DNA of 64,000 nt from Amyelois transitella (GCF_032362555.1 NC_083534.1:2136001-2200000); one strand, 5' to 3'; counted from the stretch's first letter, positions 1 through 10,491 are shown. Program-made: numbers and translations. The notes: a model not told the origin generated them from the sequence alone.

Positions 1-183
1 TTCCCGTGGATGACGCAAAAGGGGATTAAAGTTAAGGGTTATTAACTTGGGATTCTTTTTTGGTGATGAGCTAACAACCTGTCTCTATTTGTGGACAGTC
101 CATCGCCTAAAGGAAGAATCCCAAGTTTATAAGCCTATCCCTAAGTCTTTTACGCCATCCATTGGAATGAGACAGAGTGGTCA
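1..183. repeat. SINE-A fragments, head-to-head pair
   Basis: SINE-A is a ~265 bp repeat found in dozens of copies here. Its head begins GTGCCGTGTGGTTCCCGGCA (a small GTGCCG/CGGCAC hairpin), its core contains CATGGATGTCGTAAAAGGCG, and its tail ends GTGATTATATGTATGTATG. Here a plus-strand core (1-98) meets a minus-strand core (99-183). Confidence 0.75.
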
Positions 184-452
184 TCTATACTAATTAATAT
201 TATAAAGCTGAAGAGTTTGTTTGTTTGAACGCGCTACTCTCAGGAACTAATGGTTCGATTTGAAAAAATCTTTTTGCGTTGAATTGACCATTTATCGAGG
301 AAGGCTTTAGCTATATAACACCACGCTACAACTCTTAGGAGCAAAGAAATAATGGAAAAAGTGAATAAATCGTGGAAAATTATTCATCCTTGAGGGCTTG
401 AATGATGCCCAAAATAACAATTCCACGTGGACGAAGTCATGGGCACAGCTAG
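184..452 (+). mobile_element. Helitron-A (LEP1-like non-autonomous Helitron)
   Basis: Full copy. It starts with TCTATACTAAT after an A and ends in a short GAC-GAA-GTC hairpin followed by GGGCACAGCTAG then T. The 5' TC, 3' hairpin plus CTAG, A/T target and lack of TSD are Helitron hallmarks; this matches the known LEP1 type. No coding capacity. Confidence 0.8.
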
Positions 453-801
453 TATTAGATAATTACCAAAATAAAAAAAACTTGTTTTGGAATACGATAG
501 TATTTGCGCATTGCACACTCTAGTAAAAATAAATTCTACCTACAGCCGCCATGGTTTTAACCCTCTGTTGGTACATCACGAACCGGGAAACCTTTTGTTC
601 ATTTTAAGGGTTAACTATAAACATCGTTGACAGGTCATTTTCAACCAACTTATAGAAATTACGATGTTTTTTTTTTGTTTATTTGTTGCGGTTCTATGCA
701 GCAGGTTGGGTATCGTATTGGTTTAGCGGGTAGGCTGGTACATAAAGTGCCAGGAGTGTTAATCCGTAAAGGATTTACCCTCTTAGATAACAAAAAAATA
801 G
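453..801. other. Unassigned sequence
   Basis: AT-rich, with a 105-codon open frame running out of it into a Helitron 3' end. Nothing recognisable as a gene. Confidence 0.5.
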
Positions 802-944
802 GCTATATAACATCACTCTGCAACTTTAAGGAGCAAAGAAATAAGGGAATATGTGAAAATAGCAAGGAAAATTTTTCATCCTTGAGGGCTTCAATGATGC
901 CCAAAATAACTATTCCGCGCGGACGCAGTCGCGGGTACAGCTAG
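802..944 (+). mobile_element. Helitron-A, 3' half
   Basis: Begins in the middle of the consensus (GGCTATATAACATCAC) and runs to the CTAG end at 941-944. Confidence 0.75.
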
Positions 945-948
945 TATA

Positions 949-1165
949 GTATAAAACAAACTCGCTTTCTCTGTCCATATGTCCGTTTGTATGCTTAAAT
1001 ATTTAAAACTACGCACCGGATTTTGATGCGGTTTTTTTCAATAGATAGAGTGATTCAACAGGAAGGTGTATATGTATAATAACATCCATTAAATAGTGGA
1101 GAAATACTGTTATTTTAGAGGTATCTAATGTGATGTCGTTAATTATAATATTTTTTTTCCGCTTA
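949..1165 (+). mobile_element. Helitron-C-like fragment
   Basis: Matches the more complete copy at 38491-38667: TAGTATAAAACAAA start, TTTTGATGCGGTTTTTT core, GAGTGATTCAA. The 3' hairpin end is lost. Confidence 0.55.
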
Positions 1166-1309
1166 CATTGCAAACGCAGGCTGAACCCTACGAGATTTAT
1201 CAAAATAATGTACTAATTATTTGTACACATTGAAAAGGTCTACAGAAAACTTCGCGATGATATATGTCTATCTCTCATGGATGTCCCACAATAACATATT
1301 TTTGTCATC

Positions 1310-1551
1310 TAGTAACGGTCGAGCAGAATCATCGCGCCCGTTACAAGCCAATCACGCGACGCTATCAGCCAATAACAGTAAAGAGTCTAAGTCGCGCAAG
1401 CGAAGATTTCACTGATGGAGCAGAATATATACTTTCAATTTGCGACATAAACTTCGTCTGTCGCGCGGTTCCCAGGCATACCTAACCCCTGTCCTGGTGG
1501 AAGATCTTCCCTCTGGTAACAGTCGAGCGGAATCATCGCGCCCGCTACAAA
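1310..1551 (+). repeat. Repeat D copies
   Basis: A partial copy (1310-1345) and a longer one (1442-1551) carry GGAAGATCTTCCCTCTGG and GTCGAGCGGAATCATCGC. The same block recurs at 3078-3150, 8761-8865 and 28204-28310. The parent element is not identified. Confidence 0.5.
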
Positions 1552-1912
1552 TGGTTGCTTTTTATTGATTTTTTAAGCTATTCAGTCATTTACACCAGGC
1601 ACTCATCACCATCTGATATTTAAACACAACCTTTTGAACACAGACGCACTGTAAAATTTATCGACTTAAATTTGTTGGCGGTAGTTTTCTTTTTTTAAAG
1701 TTGGTAATTGTGTTAAAGTTTCATTGTTTATTTTTATTTTAAAGTTGGTAACAGTGTCAACGATTACGTGTCCGTGTCAAGTGAGTGGTCGTGTGAAACA
1801 TCAGCTGTTTTGCTACTCCATTATTGGTTTAGGCATAGATTATATAGACACAAATAATGTTCGCTTTTGATGCGAAGGAAAATTGTTTTATTTCTATCGT
1901 CATCAATAATAA
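1552..1912. other. Unassigned AT-rich sequence
   Basis: Contains two imperfect copies of a TTTTTAAAGTTGGTAA motif about 50 bp apart. No gene seen. Confidence 0.45.
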
Positions 1913-2174
1913 TCTATACAAATATTGTAAGGCTGGAGAGTTTGTTGATTTGTTTGTTTGAACGCGCTAATCTCAGGAACTACTAGTTCGAATTGAAAAA
2001 ATATTTTTGTGTTGAATAGACCATTTACCTATCGAGGAAGGCTTTAGGCTAAATAACACCCCGTTGCAACCATTAGCAGCGAAGAAATAATGAAAAATGT
2101 GAAAAAACATAGGAAATTATTCATCCTTTGCCCAAAATAACTATTCCACGCGGACGAAGTCGCGGGCACAGCTA
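1913..2174 (+). mobile_element. Helitron-A
   Basis: Near full length, from TCTATACAAATATTGTAAGG to a GGGCACAGCTAC end in which CTAG has mutated to CTAC. Confidence 0.75.
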
Positions 2175-2189
2175 CTCTTATACATAAAA

Positions 2190-2360
2190 GTATCGTTCAA
2201 ACAATGTTCGTTCCCGTACTCCTCCGAAACGGCTTGACCGATTCTCATGAAATTTTGTGAGAATATTGTGTAGGTCTGAGAATCGGCCGACATCTATTTT
2301 TCATAATCCTTAGTGATAAAGGTTGGCCACCCTTAACATTTTTTTTAACTTAAATTACTA
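2190..2360 (+). mobile_element. Decayed Helitron-like element
   Basis: Shares GAGAATCGGCCGACAT and a following run with the inverted copy at 14704-14860, which still has a CTAG-type end. Confidence 0.4.
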
Positions 2361-2490
2361 AAAAATATTTATATGGTAAAACAACGTTTGCTTAGCAAAT
2401 TTATATAAAAGTCTGTCTGTTCGACTGTTTGTCTGACTTTGCCTCAGGCACAAGCTAAGTACATAGTATTTATCCACATCCACAATATTA

Positions 2491-2658
2491 ATTTATTGAG
2501 GAAGGCTTTAGGCTATATAAAATCACGCTGCAACTATAAGGAGCGAAGAAGTAATGGAGAATGTGAAAAAAACAAACGGGACACATTATTCATCCTTGAG
2601 GGCTTCAATGATGCCCAAAATAACTATTCCACGGGGACGAAATCGCGGGCACAGCTAG
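2491..2658 (+). mobile_element. Helitron-A, 3' half
   Basis: Starts at TTATTGAGGAAGGCTTTAGG and ends GCGGGCACAGCTAG. Confidence 0.75.
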
Positions 2659-2783
2659 TATAACCGAATAAACTCAAAAACTACTGGATTGATTTTCACA
2701 AAATTTGGCATAGATATGGGATGGAGTGCAGCTGTGAGAAGTTTTTCAGGTCGTAAAGAAGCGGTTAAAGTTAGCATATATAC

Positions 2784-2928
2784 TTACATACATATAATCA
2801 CGTCTATATCCCTTGCGGGGTAGATAGAGCCAACACTCTTGAAAAGACTGATAGGCCACATTGAGGTATTTGGCTTAATGATAGAATTGAGATTCAAATA
2901 GTGACAGGTTGCTAGCCCTAAGAAGAAG
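2784..2928 (-). repeat. SINE-A fragment
   Basis: Tail (ACATACATAT) through the middle. It breaks off after GTTGCTAGCCC; a diverged SINE-A-like stretch follows to ~3030. Confidence 0.75.
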
Positions 2929-3077
2929 ATGGAATTTAGCAGTTTATTAGATTCCCAAATTTATCAGCCTTTCCCTTGATTGGCTTACAATTTGCATGGG
3001 AAGAGACGCAGCTGACACGCACTAGGTACCTATGTTATAGCAAAAGTCAATCACGAAAAGAACCTTTTTATATATAT

Positions 3078-3150
3078 GTAGCGGGAGTGATGATTCGGCT
3101 CGACCGCCACCAAAGGGAAGATCTTTCGCCAGGGTAGGCTTGTGCGATTT
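3078..3150 (-). repeat. Repeat D fragment
   Basis: Reverse copy with GATGATTCGGCTCGACC and GGGAAGATCTTTCGCC. Confidence 0.5.
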
Positions 3151-3191
3151 AGGTTTTTTTCCGCTTTTTATGACTGATATCGTCGCGTGAT

Positions 3192-3441
3192 TCATCTCCA
3201 TCTCTTTCCCATGGATGTCGTAAAAGGCGACTAAGGGATAGGCTTATAAAATTGCGACTCTTTTTTTAGGCGATGGGCTAGCAACCTGTCACTTTTTGGA
3301 TTCCAATTCCATGATTAAGTCGAGCAGCTGAACGTGGCCTATCAAGACTGTAGGCTCTGTCTAATCCGTAAGGGATATAGACATGAGTATATGTATGTAC
3401 CCCGTAAGGGATGAAGATGACGTGATTGAATGTATGAATGA
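3192..3441 (+). repeat. SINE-A
   Basis: Core to tail, with the tail partly duplicated (two CCCCGTAAGGGAT-type segments). Confidence 0.75.
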
Positions 3442-3714
3442 CTAGCTGTGCCCACGACTGCGACCGCGTGGAATAGTTATTTTGGGCATCATTGAAGCTC
3501 TCAAGGATGAATAATTTTCCTCGTTTTTTATTCACATTTTTCATTATCTCTTCGCTTCTAATTGATAGTTGCAGCGTGATGTTATATAGCCTAAAGCCTT
3601 CCTAGATATATATTCTATTTAACACAAGAATTTTTCAATTCGAATCAATTGTTCCTGAGATAAGCGCGTTCAAACAAACAAACAAACTCTTCAGCTTTAT
3701 AATATAAGTATAGA
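3442..3714 (-). mobile_element. Helitron-A
   Basis: Full reverse copy from CTAGCTGTGCCC to AAGTATAGA. Confidence 0.8.
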
Positions 3715-3727
3715 TTATGGAACTCAC

Positions 3728-3832
3728 CAGGCGGAGTCAGGAGTTGGTTGTAGCTGTTCAGCAGGCGCAATGCTGCCAGAGCGCCGCTGTGCTGGGCAGA
3801 ACAGCTGTCCAGGTCGTAAAGACCTGTTCTTT
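3728..3832 (-). CDS. Orphan candidate exon, unknown protein
   Basis: A 105-bp GC-rich open stretch in AT-rich DNA, between a possible acceptor (CCAATAG) and a consensus donor (GTGAGT), phase 1 at both ends. The frame matching these phases reads RTGLYDLDSCSAQHSG and then AALRLLNSYNQLLTPP, which looks protein-like. A second minus frame is also open. I do not recognise the family and found no neighbouring exon. It may belong to a gene mostly outside the window, or be a relic. Confidence 0.35.
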
Positions 3833-3900
3833 CTATTGGAAGGTCCATAAATTGTACCTGGATCAGGAATTAAGGGCAGTGAATAAATTATTCTATCTTT

Positions 3901-4148
3901 ATATGCATACATACGTCCCTTGGCGGGGTAGACAGAGCCAACAGTCTCGAAAAAACCAATCAATATGCAACGTTTAGCTGTTTGGCTTATAATAGAATTG
4001 AGATTAAAATAGGTTGCAAACCCATCGCCTAAAAGAAGAATCCAAAGTTTAAAAGCCTATCCCTTAGTCGCATTTTACGACATCCATAGTAAAAAGAGAT
4101 GGAGTGGTCCTATTATTTTTATCTATTGGTGCCGCGAATCACATGGTA
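3901..4148 (-). repeat. SINE-A
   Basis: Near full length, diverged, from tail (CATACATACGTCCC) to head (GTGCCGCGAATCACATGG). Confidence 0.75.
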
Positions 4149-4264
4149 CCTTTATTGCACCGCAAGAAATTAGCCGACTGTCCCATTAAGTGTTGGGACA
4201 AGTGGGACAGTTTTGTTCTCATGGGACAAGTGACACTAACGTTATCGTCCCGGTTATTACACCA

Positions 4265-4732
4265 CAAGCAGTGCTCGCGACTTCGTCCGCGTGGAATAGT
4301 TATTTTGCCCATCAAGGATGAATAATTTTCGCCGTTTTATTTTCACATTTTCCATTATTTCTTCGCTCCTAATAGTTGCAGCGTGATGTTATATAGCCAA
4401 AAGCCTTTCTCGATAAATGGTCTATACAACCTAAATAATTTTTCAATTCGGACCAGTAGTTCCTGAGAGTAGCCTATTAGCGAAGTGAAAGGTTTAAGAA
4501 ATAGGGGAAGACCGAAAAAGAGATGGATGGACGACGTAAGGGATTGTATGAGGAGAAAGGGAGTAACAAATGAGATGGAAATTGACAGAAGTAATTGGAA
4601 AAATCTAACATACTGTGCCGACCCCGCGTAGAAAGTGGGAAAAGGTAACGACAAAGAAGAAGTTCCTGAGATAAGCGCGTTCAAACAAACAAACTCTTCG
4701 CTTTCGCTTTATAATATTATAAGTATAGATTG
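4265..4732 (-). mobile_element. Helitron-A interrupted by an RTE fragment
   Basis: Reverse Helitron-A from the CTCGCGACTTCG end to AAGTATAGA. The insert at 4469-4660 is flanked by an 11-bp repeat AGTTCCTGAGA (4458-4468 and 4661-4671). Confidence 0.75.
4469..4660 (+). mobile_element. RTE-clade LINE, 5'-truncated 3' end
   Basis: Encodes the C-terminus of an RTE-type polymerase (GRPKKRWMDDVRDCM then NLTYCADPA and stop), followed by a short AAGAAG tail. The 11-bp TSD lies inside the host Helitron, so the LINE jumped second. Confidence 0.75.
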
Positions 4733-5659
4733 ATCATATCAATGGAACGAGTGGGATATTCAGGAAATAACAAAGAAAATTCACATTATTTCTACCAATC
4801 AACGTGGGGTTTGTAACGCGATAACTTTCAAACCGTTGTTCTGATTTTGATGGAATTTAAAATTTTTAATAACCGTGTACTTCTAAAGATTTTTTAAGTT
4901 CGTAGGGCAAAGTCGGTTTAGTAGTTTTTGATATATAGGTATATGCACAATTTTGTTAAACCTGTTACTTTTAATAATAGAGCAAAAATAATTGGCAAAG
5001 AAAGACGTTTATGAGGATCACCCCATTTTTTTTATAAAATTTTATTATTTTTTGTTAAAGCGGCAACGAAAAAACGTAACTTGTGAAAATTTTATATTTC
5101 TAGGTATGACGGTTTATGTGATAACAACCTAATGGATGACAAACAAACGGGCAGATAGCGAGGCTTAATAGGCCCCCGTTTTTACCTTTTAGGTACGCAA
5201 CCATAAAAAGCAAAACGGCGATAGTTTTTCGCGCGATAAAATAGCGTCGCGCGTGCCTCGCTACGGGGGTAGGTCTTTATATAAATTCTGTGCTACGATG
5301 CTACGCCGCGCTGCTACAACGTTTGCTACAAAGTCAACCGCTACGAAGATTCGTAGGCTTTCGTAGACAGCTAAAATTAAGTGAAAAGTTTTTTGGCAAC
5401 TCCCGCGCATGTTGATTTAACCATCGATAAAAGAGCGGTGTTAATAGTTAGATTTATCTGTGGTATCGTGGCTACGAATGTAGAAATTTTGATTTTACAT
5501 TTTCTTAATTGAAAGTCAACAATATTTTTATGGTTTCCACGTAAACATCCGTTAAAGAACGATTTTCATGTATAAAATTTTTTTAATATATAGAATGTCT
5601 GGGTCTATGGTTTATGTACTGATATTACCTTAAGCACTGGCCGCTAATAAAAATAACAC
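4733..5659. other. Unassigned sequence with GCTACGA cluster
   Basis: 4770-4960 resembles decayed Helitron sequence. 5230-5253 is an inverted CGCGCGA/TCGCGCG pair. 5290-5362 is rich in GCTACGA motifs that recur inverted at 8098-8170. No gene found. Confidence 0.4.
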
Positions 5660-5980
5660 TTAAATTTCGAACGAACGCGTTCGCGCCAACTAACAAAACT
5701 ACGGCGGCATTACGGAAACCTTGGTGTGACTTATGTAATTTTTCACGGTTCGCCCCGATTGGCTAATGGTGTAATTGTTAGGTAATTCTCCGGCCTGTGA
5801 TTGGCTGTTGCGGGATGCCACGCCCCCCATCCCTGTAACGTAGATTCGACTTATGACACTGTGTAACAATGCAGTAGGAATGTGTGACCAGATTTAAACA
5901 TTGTTACAGTTTTTGTAACTTTTCTACGAGTCATATTTAAATGTTGTTGGTATAAGATAGGCAGTTAACTCATCCGTCGC
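5660..5980. promoter_or_regulatory. CpG-rich, CCAAT-box promoter-like stretch
   Basis: 5660-5830 is locally CpG-rich (AACGCGTTCGCG, CGGCGGCATTACGG), with two inverted CCAAT boxes (CCGATTGGCTAATGG and TGTGATTGGCTG) and a GC box (CCACGCCCCCC). A TATAAGATA lies near 5950. No exon follows on either strand that I can recognise, so function is inferred from composition only. Confidence 0.3.
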
Positions 5981-6073
5981 ACTTTAATACGTCATTTAAA
6001 AACATAACCATTTAAAAATTAGTGTTCTTACCTGCATTTAATAAACCTGGTTCAGTGTTGGAGAGGCTGGTAA

Positions 6074-6303
6074 TCTATACTAATATTTTAAAGCTCAAGA
6101 GTTTGTTTGTTAAAACGCGCTATTCTCAGGAACAACTGGTCCAAATTGAAAAATTATTTTTGTGTTAACATTACGCTGCAACTATTAGGAGTTAAGGAAT
6201 AATGGAAAACGTGAAAAAATACAGGGAAAAATATTCATCCTTGAGGGCTTCAATGATGCCCAAAATAAGTATTCCACGCGGACGAAGTTGCGGGCACAGC
6301 TAG
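6074..6303 (+). mobile_element. Helitron-A
   Basis: TCTATACTAATATTTTAAAG start and CTAG end at 6300-6303, with an internal deletion relative to other copies. Confidence 0.8.
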
Positions 6304-6710
6304 TCTGTAATACAGGTTTTCCTAGATTGTAATATAGGATACAATGACAGAAAGATACAATGATGATAACAATCCCAAAACAAGATAAAGTGACTGTTAG
6401 ACGAGTATAGGTCCAAGAACATTCATTCATATCTTTCTCTTTTTTTCCGTAACTTATAAAGTTAATTATTATTTTGTCTGCTACGTAGGTAAGTCCTACC
6501 GCATTAACCCATTCTGGAAGGTTTCTCCAATTTTATTGGAAATATATAATTAACCAGGCGATGGCAACAATATGGCATTGAGAGAAAATATTTAAAACTT
6601 TATACAAAAGAGCACAAAAGTTTAAATCTGTGAATCTATAAGATCTTAGTTTAGTTCCCTTTCAATCTGAAATATCGAAAGGCAATCTGCACAGTGCAGG
6701 TAACTGAAGA
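6304..6710. other. Unassigned sequence
   Basis: AT-rich, no gene or known repeat seen. Confidence 0.4.
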
Positions 6711-6974
6711 TACATACATACATATGATCACGTCTATATCTCCAGCGGGGTAGACAGAGCCATCAGTCTTAAAAAGACTGATAGGTCACGCTCAGCTGTT
6801 TGGCTTAGTGATAGAATTGAGATTCAAATACATAGTGACATGTTGCTAGCCGACCGCCTAAAAGAGGAATCCCAAGTTTATAAGCCTATCCCTTAGTCGC
6901 CTTTTGCGACATTCGTGGGAAAGAGATGGAGTGGTCCTATTTTTTTGTTGTAATGGTGCCGGGATCCACACGGT
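6711..6974 (-). repeat. SINE-A
   Basis: Full-length reverse copy, tail CATACATACATATG to head GTGCCGGGATCCACACGG. Confidence 0.85.
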
Positions 6975-7404
6975 ACAGTAAAGTAATAAGTAGTAAGTAA
7001 GAGTACCTAACTGAAGATTAGTTCAGAAATTGATCTTGTGTAACAAATACAGTTTTAAAGCGGGCAACACCGCTCTTAAATAGGTAATGAAGTGTCATTA
7101 ACGTTCCCGCGCAACGTGGAGGGTCCTTTATGGTGTCGACTATCGAATCCGGGGGAAAATTAATTTGAGGGGTGGGTTTGTCAATATTGATGGGAAATCG
7201 TATAGTTAGACATGTTTGGTTTAGGTTCTAAGGGTGATTACCCCTTGTTGATCTAAATAGATGATCTTGTGATTTGTTAAGGGAGACCTATCATTTAAGA
7301 ATGAGATAAGTACTACTTATTTCTATAACTGTATTTTTTTTATTTCAATCATGACCTAAGTCTAGTTGGTTCCTTGTGGAGACTGAAAATACTTTACCAA
7401 CTAC
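6975..7404. other. Unassigned sequence
   Basis: Mixed composition, no coding frame of note and no repeat recognised. Confidence 0.4.
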
Positions 7405-7770
7405 TTCTTCTTCCTCTTGGCTTTAGTCCAGAGAGGAGCTAGGTATACATTTAACCATGAATTGTATGAAGAGAGTTATGAATGTGGACGAAGCGAAAGA
7501 AGTATGCAGAGATCGTGGCAAGTGGAAAGAGGTAGTCTCTGCCTACCCCTCCGGGAAAGAGGCGTGATTTTATGTATGTATGTATGAATTCCAGATTGTT
7601 AGTCTTTTTGTCTAGATTTTCGTGAGTCAGGTTTTTACACAAGGCGACTGCCATCTCACCTCCGGAACCTTTGCAACTTAACCCGTATTAGGCCATGGTT
7701 ACACATCCAGTTGCCTGTATGTGCAGGATTCTCACTATGTTTTCACATTCACCGTAAGGGTATCTGCTTT
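7405..7770 (-). repeat. SINE-C split by an RTE 3' end
   Basis: SINE-C is a ~380 bp repeat best seen at 37715-38096. Here its tail side (7405-7450) and body (7588-7770, CCAGTTGCCTG and TCACCGTAAGGGTATC) are separated by the RTE fragment. Confidence 0.65.
7451..7587 (+). mobile_element. RTE-like LINE 3' end
   Basis: Open frame reads MNVDEAKEVCRDRGKWKEVV then SAYPSGKEA and stop, as in lepidopteran RTE C-termini, followed by a TATGTATGTATG tail. Its last ~45 bases resemble the SINE-A 3' end. Confidence 0.65.
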
Positions 7771-8198
7771 TGCCTGCCAGCATACAATTATATACCATCT
7801 CGGCATTAATTGTATGTTTGTGTGCCCTTACCTTAAAGTGACACTGTTAAGTAAAGTAAAAATAATTTATTCGTAAAACACCAAAACAAAAAGAAAAAAA
7901 CAACGCTGATCTTCCGGAGGTGCCCGGGTATGCATCACGGACATAGGTACGTACAACGAAAACAAAAAACGAGATATACGCACAATATATATATAAAAAG
8001 TTTAACATTAATAATTTATACTAAATAAAAAACAAAAAAATAATAAAAAGCCAACATAAACTGTTATGACAAGAGACCATTAAGGAAGTTTTCGATACAA
8101 AGAATCCTCGTAGCGGTCTACGATTTCGTAGGCTCCATCGTAGCAGGCGTCGTAGCTTCGTAGCAACCTCGAAATTATTGATACAAATTCGTATTAAA
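7771..8198. other. Unassigned AT-rich sequence
   Basis: Long A-rich run, then a TCGTAG-rich cluster (8098-8170) inverted relative to 5290-5362. No gene. Confidence 0.4.
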
Positions 8199-8448
8199 TG
8201 CCGTGTGGTTCCCGATGCTTTGGAGTAGGACCACTCCATCTCTTTCCCATGGATGTCGAAAAAGGCGACTTAGGGATGGGCTTATAAACTTGGGATTCCA
8301 CTTGTAGGCAATGGACTAGCAATCTGTCACTATTTTAATCTCAATTTCATCATTAACCCATACAGCTGAATATGCCCTTCAATCTTTTCAGGACTGTAAG
8401 CTCTGTCTACCCCGCAAACGATATAGCCGTGACTATATGTATGTATGC
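8199..8448 (+). repeat. SINE-A
   Basis: Head TGCCGTGTGGTTCCC to tail ATATGTATGTATG. Confidence 0.8.
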
Positions 8449-8659
8449 ATGTTTTCCAAGCAACTGTCGAGGGTAAAAGATACCAATAAAAATATTTGTT
8501 TAAAAAACCGCAAATCACCGAGGCATCATAAAGAATCCTATCAACAAAGATGGCGCTATAATCGACGCTTACCGAGGACGGAACGTTATGTACGGGCGGG
8601 TAATGCGAACAGTGAAATCTATGGAGATTTATCATCTTTATTTGAGCCTTATACAAAAT

Positions 8660-8758
8660 TAGCTATGTCTGCAACTTCGTCTGCGTGGAATAGTTATTTT
8701 GGCCATCATTGAAGCCCTCAAGGATGAATAATTTTCACATTTTCCATTATTTCTTGGC
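8660..8758 (-). mobile_element. Helitron-A, 3' fragment
   Basis: CTTCGTCTGCGTGGAATAG through TTATTTCTTGGCTCC. Confidence 0.7.
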
Positions 8759-8760
8759 TC

Positions 8761-8865
8761 CTCCGACATAACATCGTCTGTCGTGTGGTTCCCCAGGCAT
8801 AACACGACCTGGCGGAAGATCTTCCCTTTGGTGGCGGTCGAGCCGAATCATCGTTCCCGGTACAA
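8761..8865 (+). repeat. Repeat D
   Basis: Best-preserved copy: CATCGTCTGTCGTGTGGTTC, GGCGGAAGATCTTCCC, GTCGAGCCGAATCATCG. Confidence 0.5.
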
Positions 8866-9139
8866 TCTATACTAATATTATAAAGCTGAAGAGTTTGTTT
8901 GTTTGAACGCGCTAATCAAAGGAATTATTGGTTCAAATTTAAAAATTCTTTTTGTGTTGAATAGACCATTTATCGAAGAAGGCTTTTTATATTACATCAC
9001 GCTGCAACTATTAGGAGCGAAGTAATAATGGAAAATGTGAAAAAAGACGGGGAAAATTATTAATCCTTGAGGGCTTCAATGATGCCCAAAATAACTATTC
9101 CACGCGAACAAAGTCCGCGACTTTGTCTAGCACAGCTAG
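8866..9139 (+). mobile_element. Helitron-A
   Basis: Full copy; the hairpin region near the 3' end is partly duplicated before CACAGCTAG. Confidence 0.8.
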
Positions 9140-9357
9140 TTTATGATAAAAGTTTAAATTGAGATTGATCTTTACTTTTTGGTTGATTTTTACCTCACGA
9201 ACACGTCCACTCCACAGTTTTCGTTGTGAACCAAAGCTTTCTACTACAATTACCAGCTAATAACTGTTGTACCACCGCTGCGACCCCGTGCCTTTATTAC
9301 TCGGTCACTTCAGAAAATGTTTTAAAAATTAATCCTCATTCAAAATTATATTATAAA

Positions 9358-9492
9358 CTAGCTGTGCCCGCGACTTCGTACGCGTGGAATAGTTATTTTG
9401 GGCATCATTGAAGCCCTCAAAAGTTAATAATTTTCCCCGTTTTTTTTACATTTTCCATTACTTTTTCGCTCGTAATAAGTAGTTGCAGCGTG
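9358..9492 (-). mobile_element. Helitron-A, 3' half
   Basis: CTAGCTGTGCCCGCGACTTC through GTAGTTGCAGCGTG, where SINE-C begins. Confidence 0.75.
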
Positions 9493-9739
9493 TCAGGTCA
9501 GCGAAGTCAGGTTTTAACACGAAGCGATTACCGGCTGACCTCCGTAACCTTTTCAGGTAAACCTAACCCGTATTGGATCATCCAATTTCCTTAATGTGCA
9601 AGTTTCCTCGCGATGTTTTCTCTCACCGTAAGAGCATCGGTAAGTTATCAAACTAATGTAGGTACATATCTTCGAAAATAGTCATTGGTACATTGGCCGG
9701 GGTGGGATTTGAACCAGTGCTATTTTTGCGCCACACGCA
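9493..9739 (-). repeat. SINE-C
   Basis: Reverse copy with CTGACCTCCGTAACC, CTCACCGTAAGAGCATCGG and the B-box-like GGTGGGATTTGAACC. Confidence 0.7.
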
Positions 9740-9771
9740 TTAAAAAAAAGGGATACTCCATTATCTATACT

Positions 9772-10009
9772 TCTATACTAATATTATAAAGCTGAAGAGT
9801 TTGTTTGTTTGAACGCGCTAATCTCAGGAACTACTGGTTCCAATTGAAAAAATCTTTTTGCGTTGAATAGCTTTAGGCTATATAACATCACGCTGCAACT
9901 ATAACGACCCAAGAAATAATGGAATATGTGAAAATTATTAACATCGTTGAGGGTTTCAATGATGCCCAAAGTAACTATTCCACGCGGACGATATCGCGGG
10001 CACAGCTAG
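9772..10009 (+). mobile_element. Helitron-A
   Basis: TCTATACTAATATTATAAAG start, CTAG end at 10006-10009; some internal bases missing. Confidence 0.8.
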
Positions 10010-10167
10010 TGTTAAATATAATTTTGTTATTTTAACTGATGTAGTAAAGTTATATGCACATTGATGTGGTGTCGAGACAGCGTGGGAGCAACCAGGTGTT
10101 TACCCCTTTCACCTGTAAGTTGATAGGTCGATCAGGCGTCACGTCACGCGTTTAACCCCCGTCGAAA

Positions 10168-10250
10168 AAACGGCAGGTGGTGCCGTGTAGCACTTTTGAA
10201 AAGGACCACTGTATCCCTTTAACCATGGATGTCATAAAAGGCGACAAAGG
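10168..10250 (+). repeat. SINE-A fragment (variant)
   Basis: GGTGCCGTGTAGC head and ACCATGGATGTCATAAAAGG core, then the variant ending also seen in 43771-43966. Confidence 0.6.
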
Positions 10251-10279
10251 GAATAGGCCCATATTTATCTAGTGCACTT

Positions 10280-10478
10280 ATGTATACAAATAAATAAATA
10301 TGCACGGGACCAATTACACTGATTGAGTTAGCCTCGAAGTAAGTTCGAGACTTGTGTTACGAGATACCAACTCAACGATACTATATTTTACAATAAATAC
10401 TTATATAGATAAACATCCAAGACCCAGGCCAATCAGAAAAAGTTATTTTCTCATCATGCCCTGGCCGGGATTCGAATA
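10280..10478 (-). repeat. SINE-B (tRNA-derived), truncated head
   Basis: Reverse copy: AAATAAATA tail, GTTAGCCTCGAAGTAAGTTC body, ending in CCCTGGCCGGGATTCGAAT, the B box of the tRNA-like head. Confidence 0.75.
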
Positions 10479-10491
10479 ATATATATTAATT

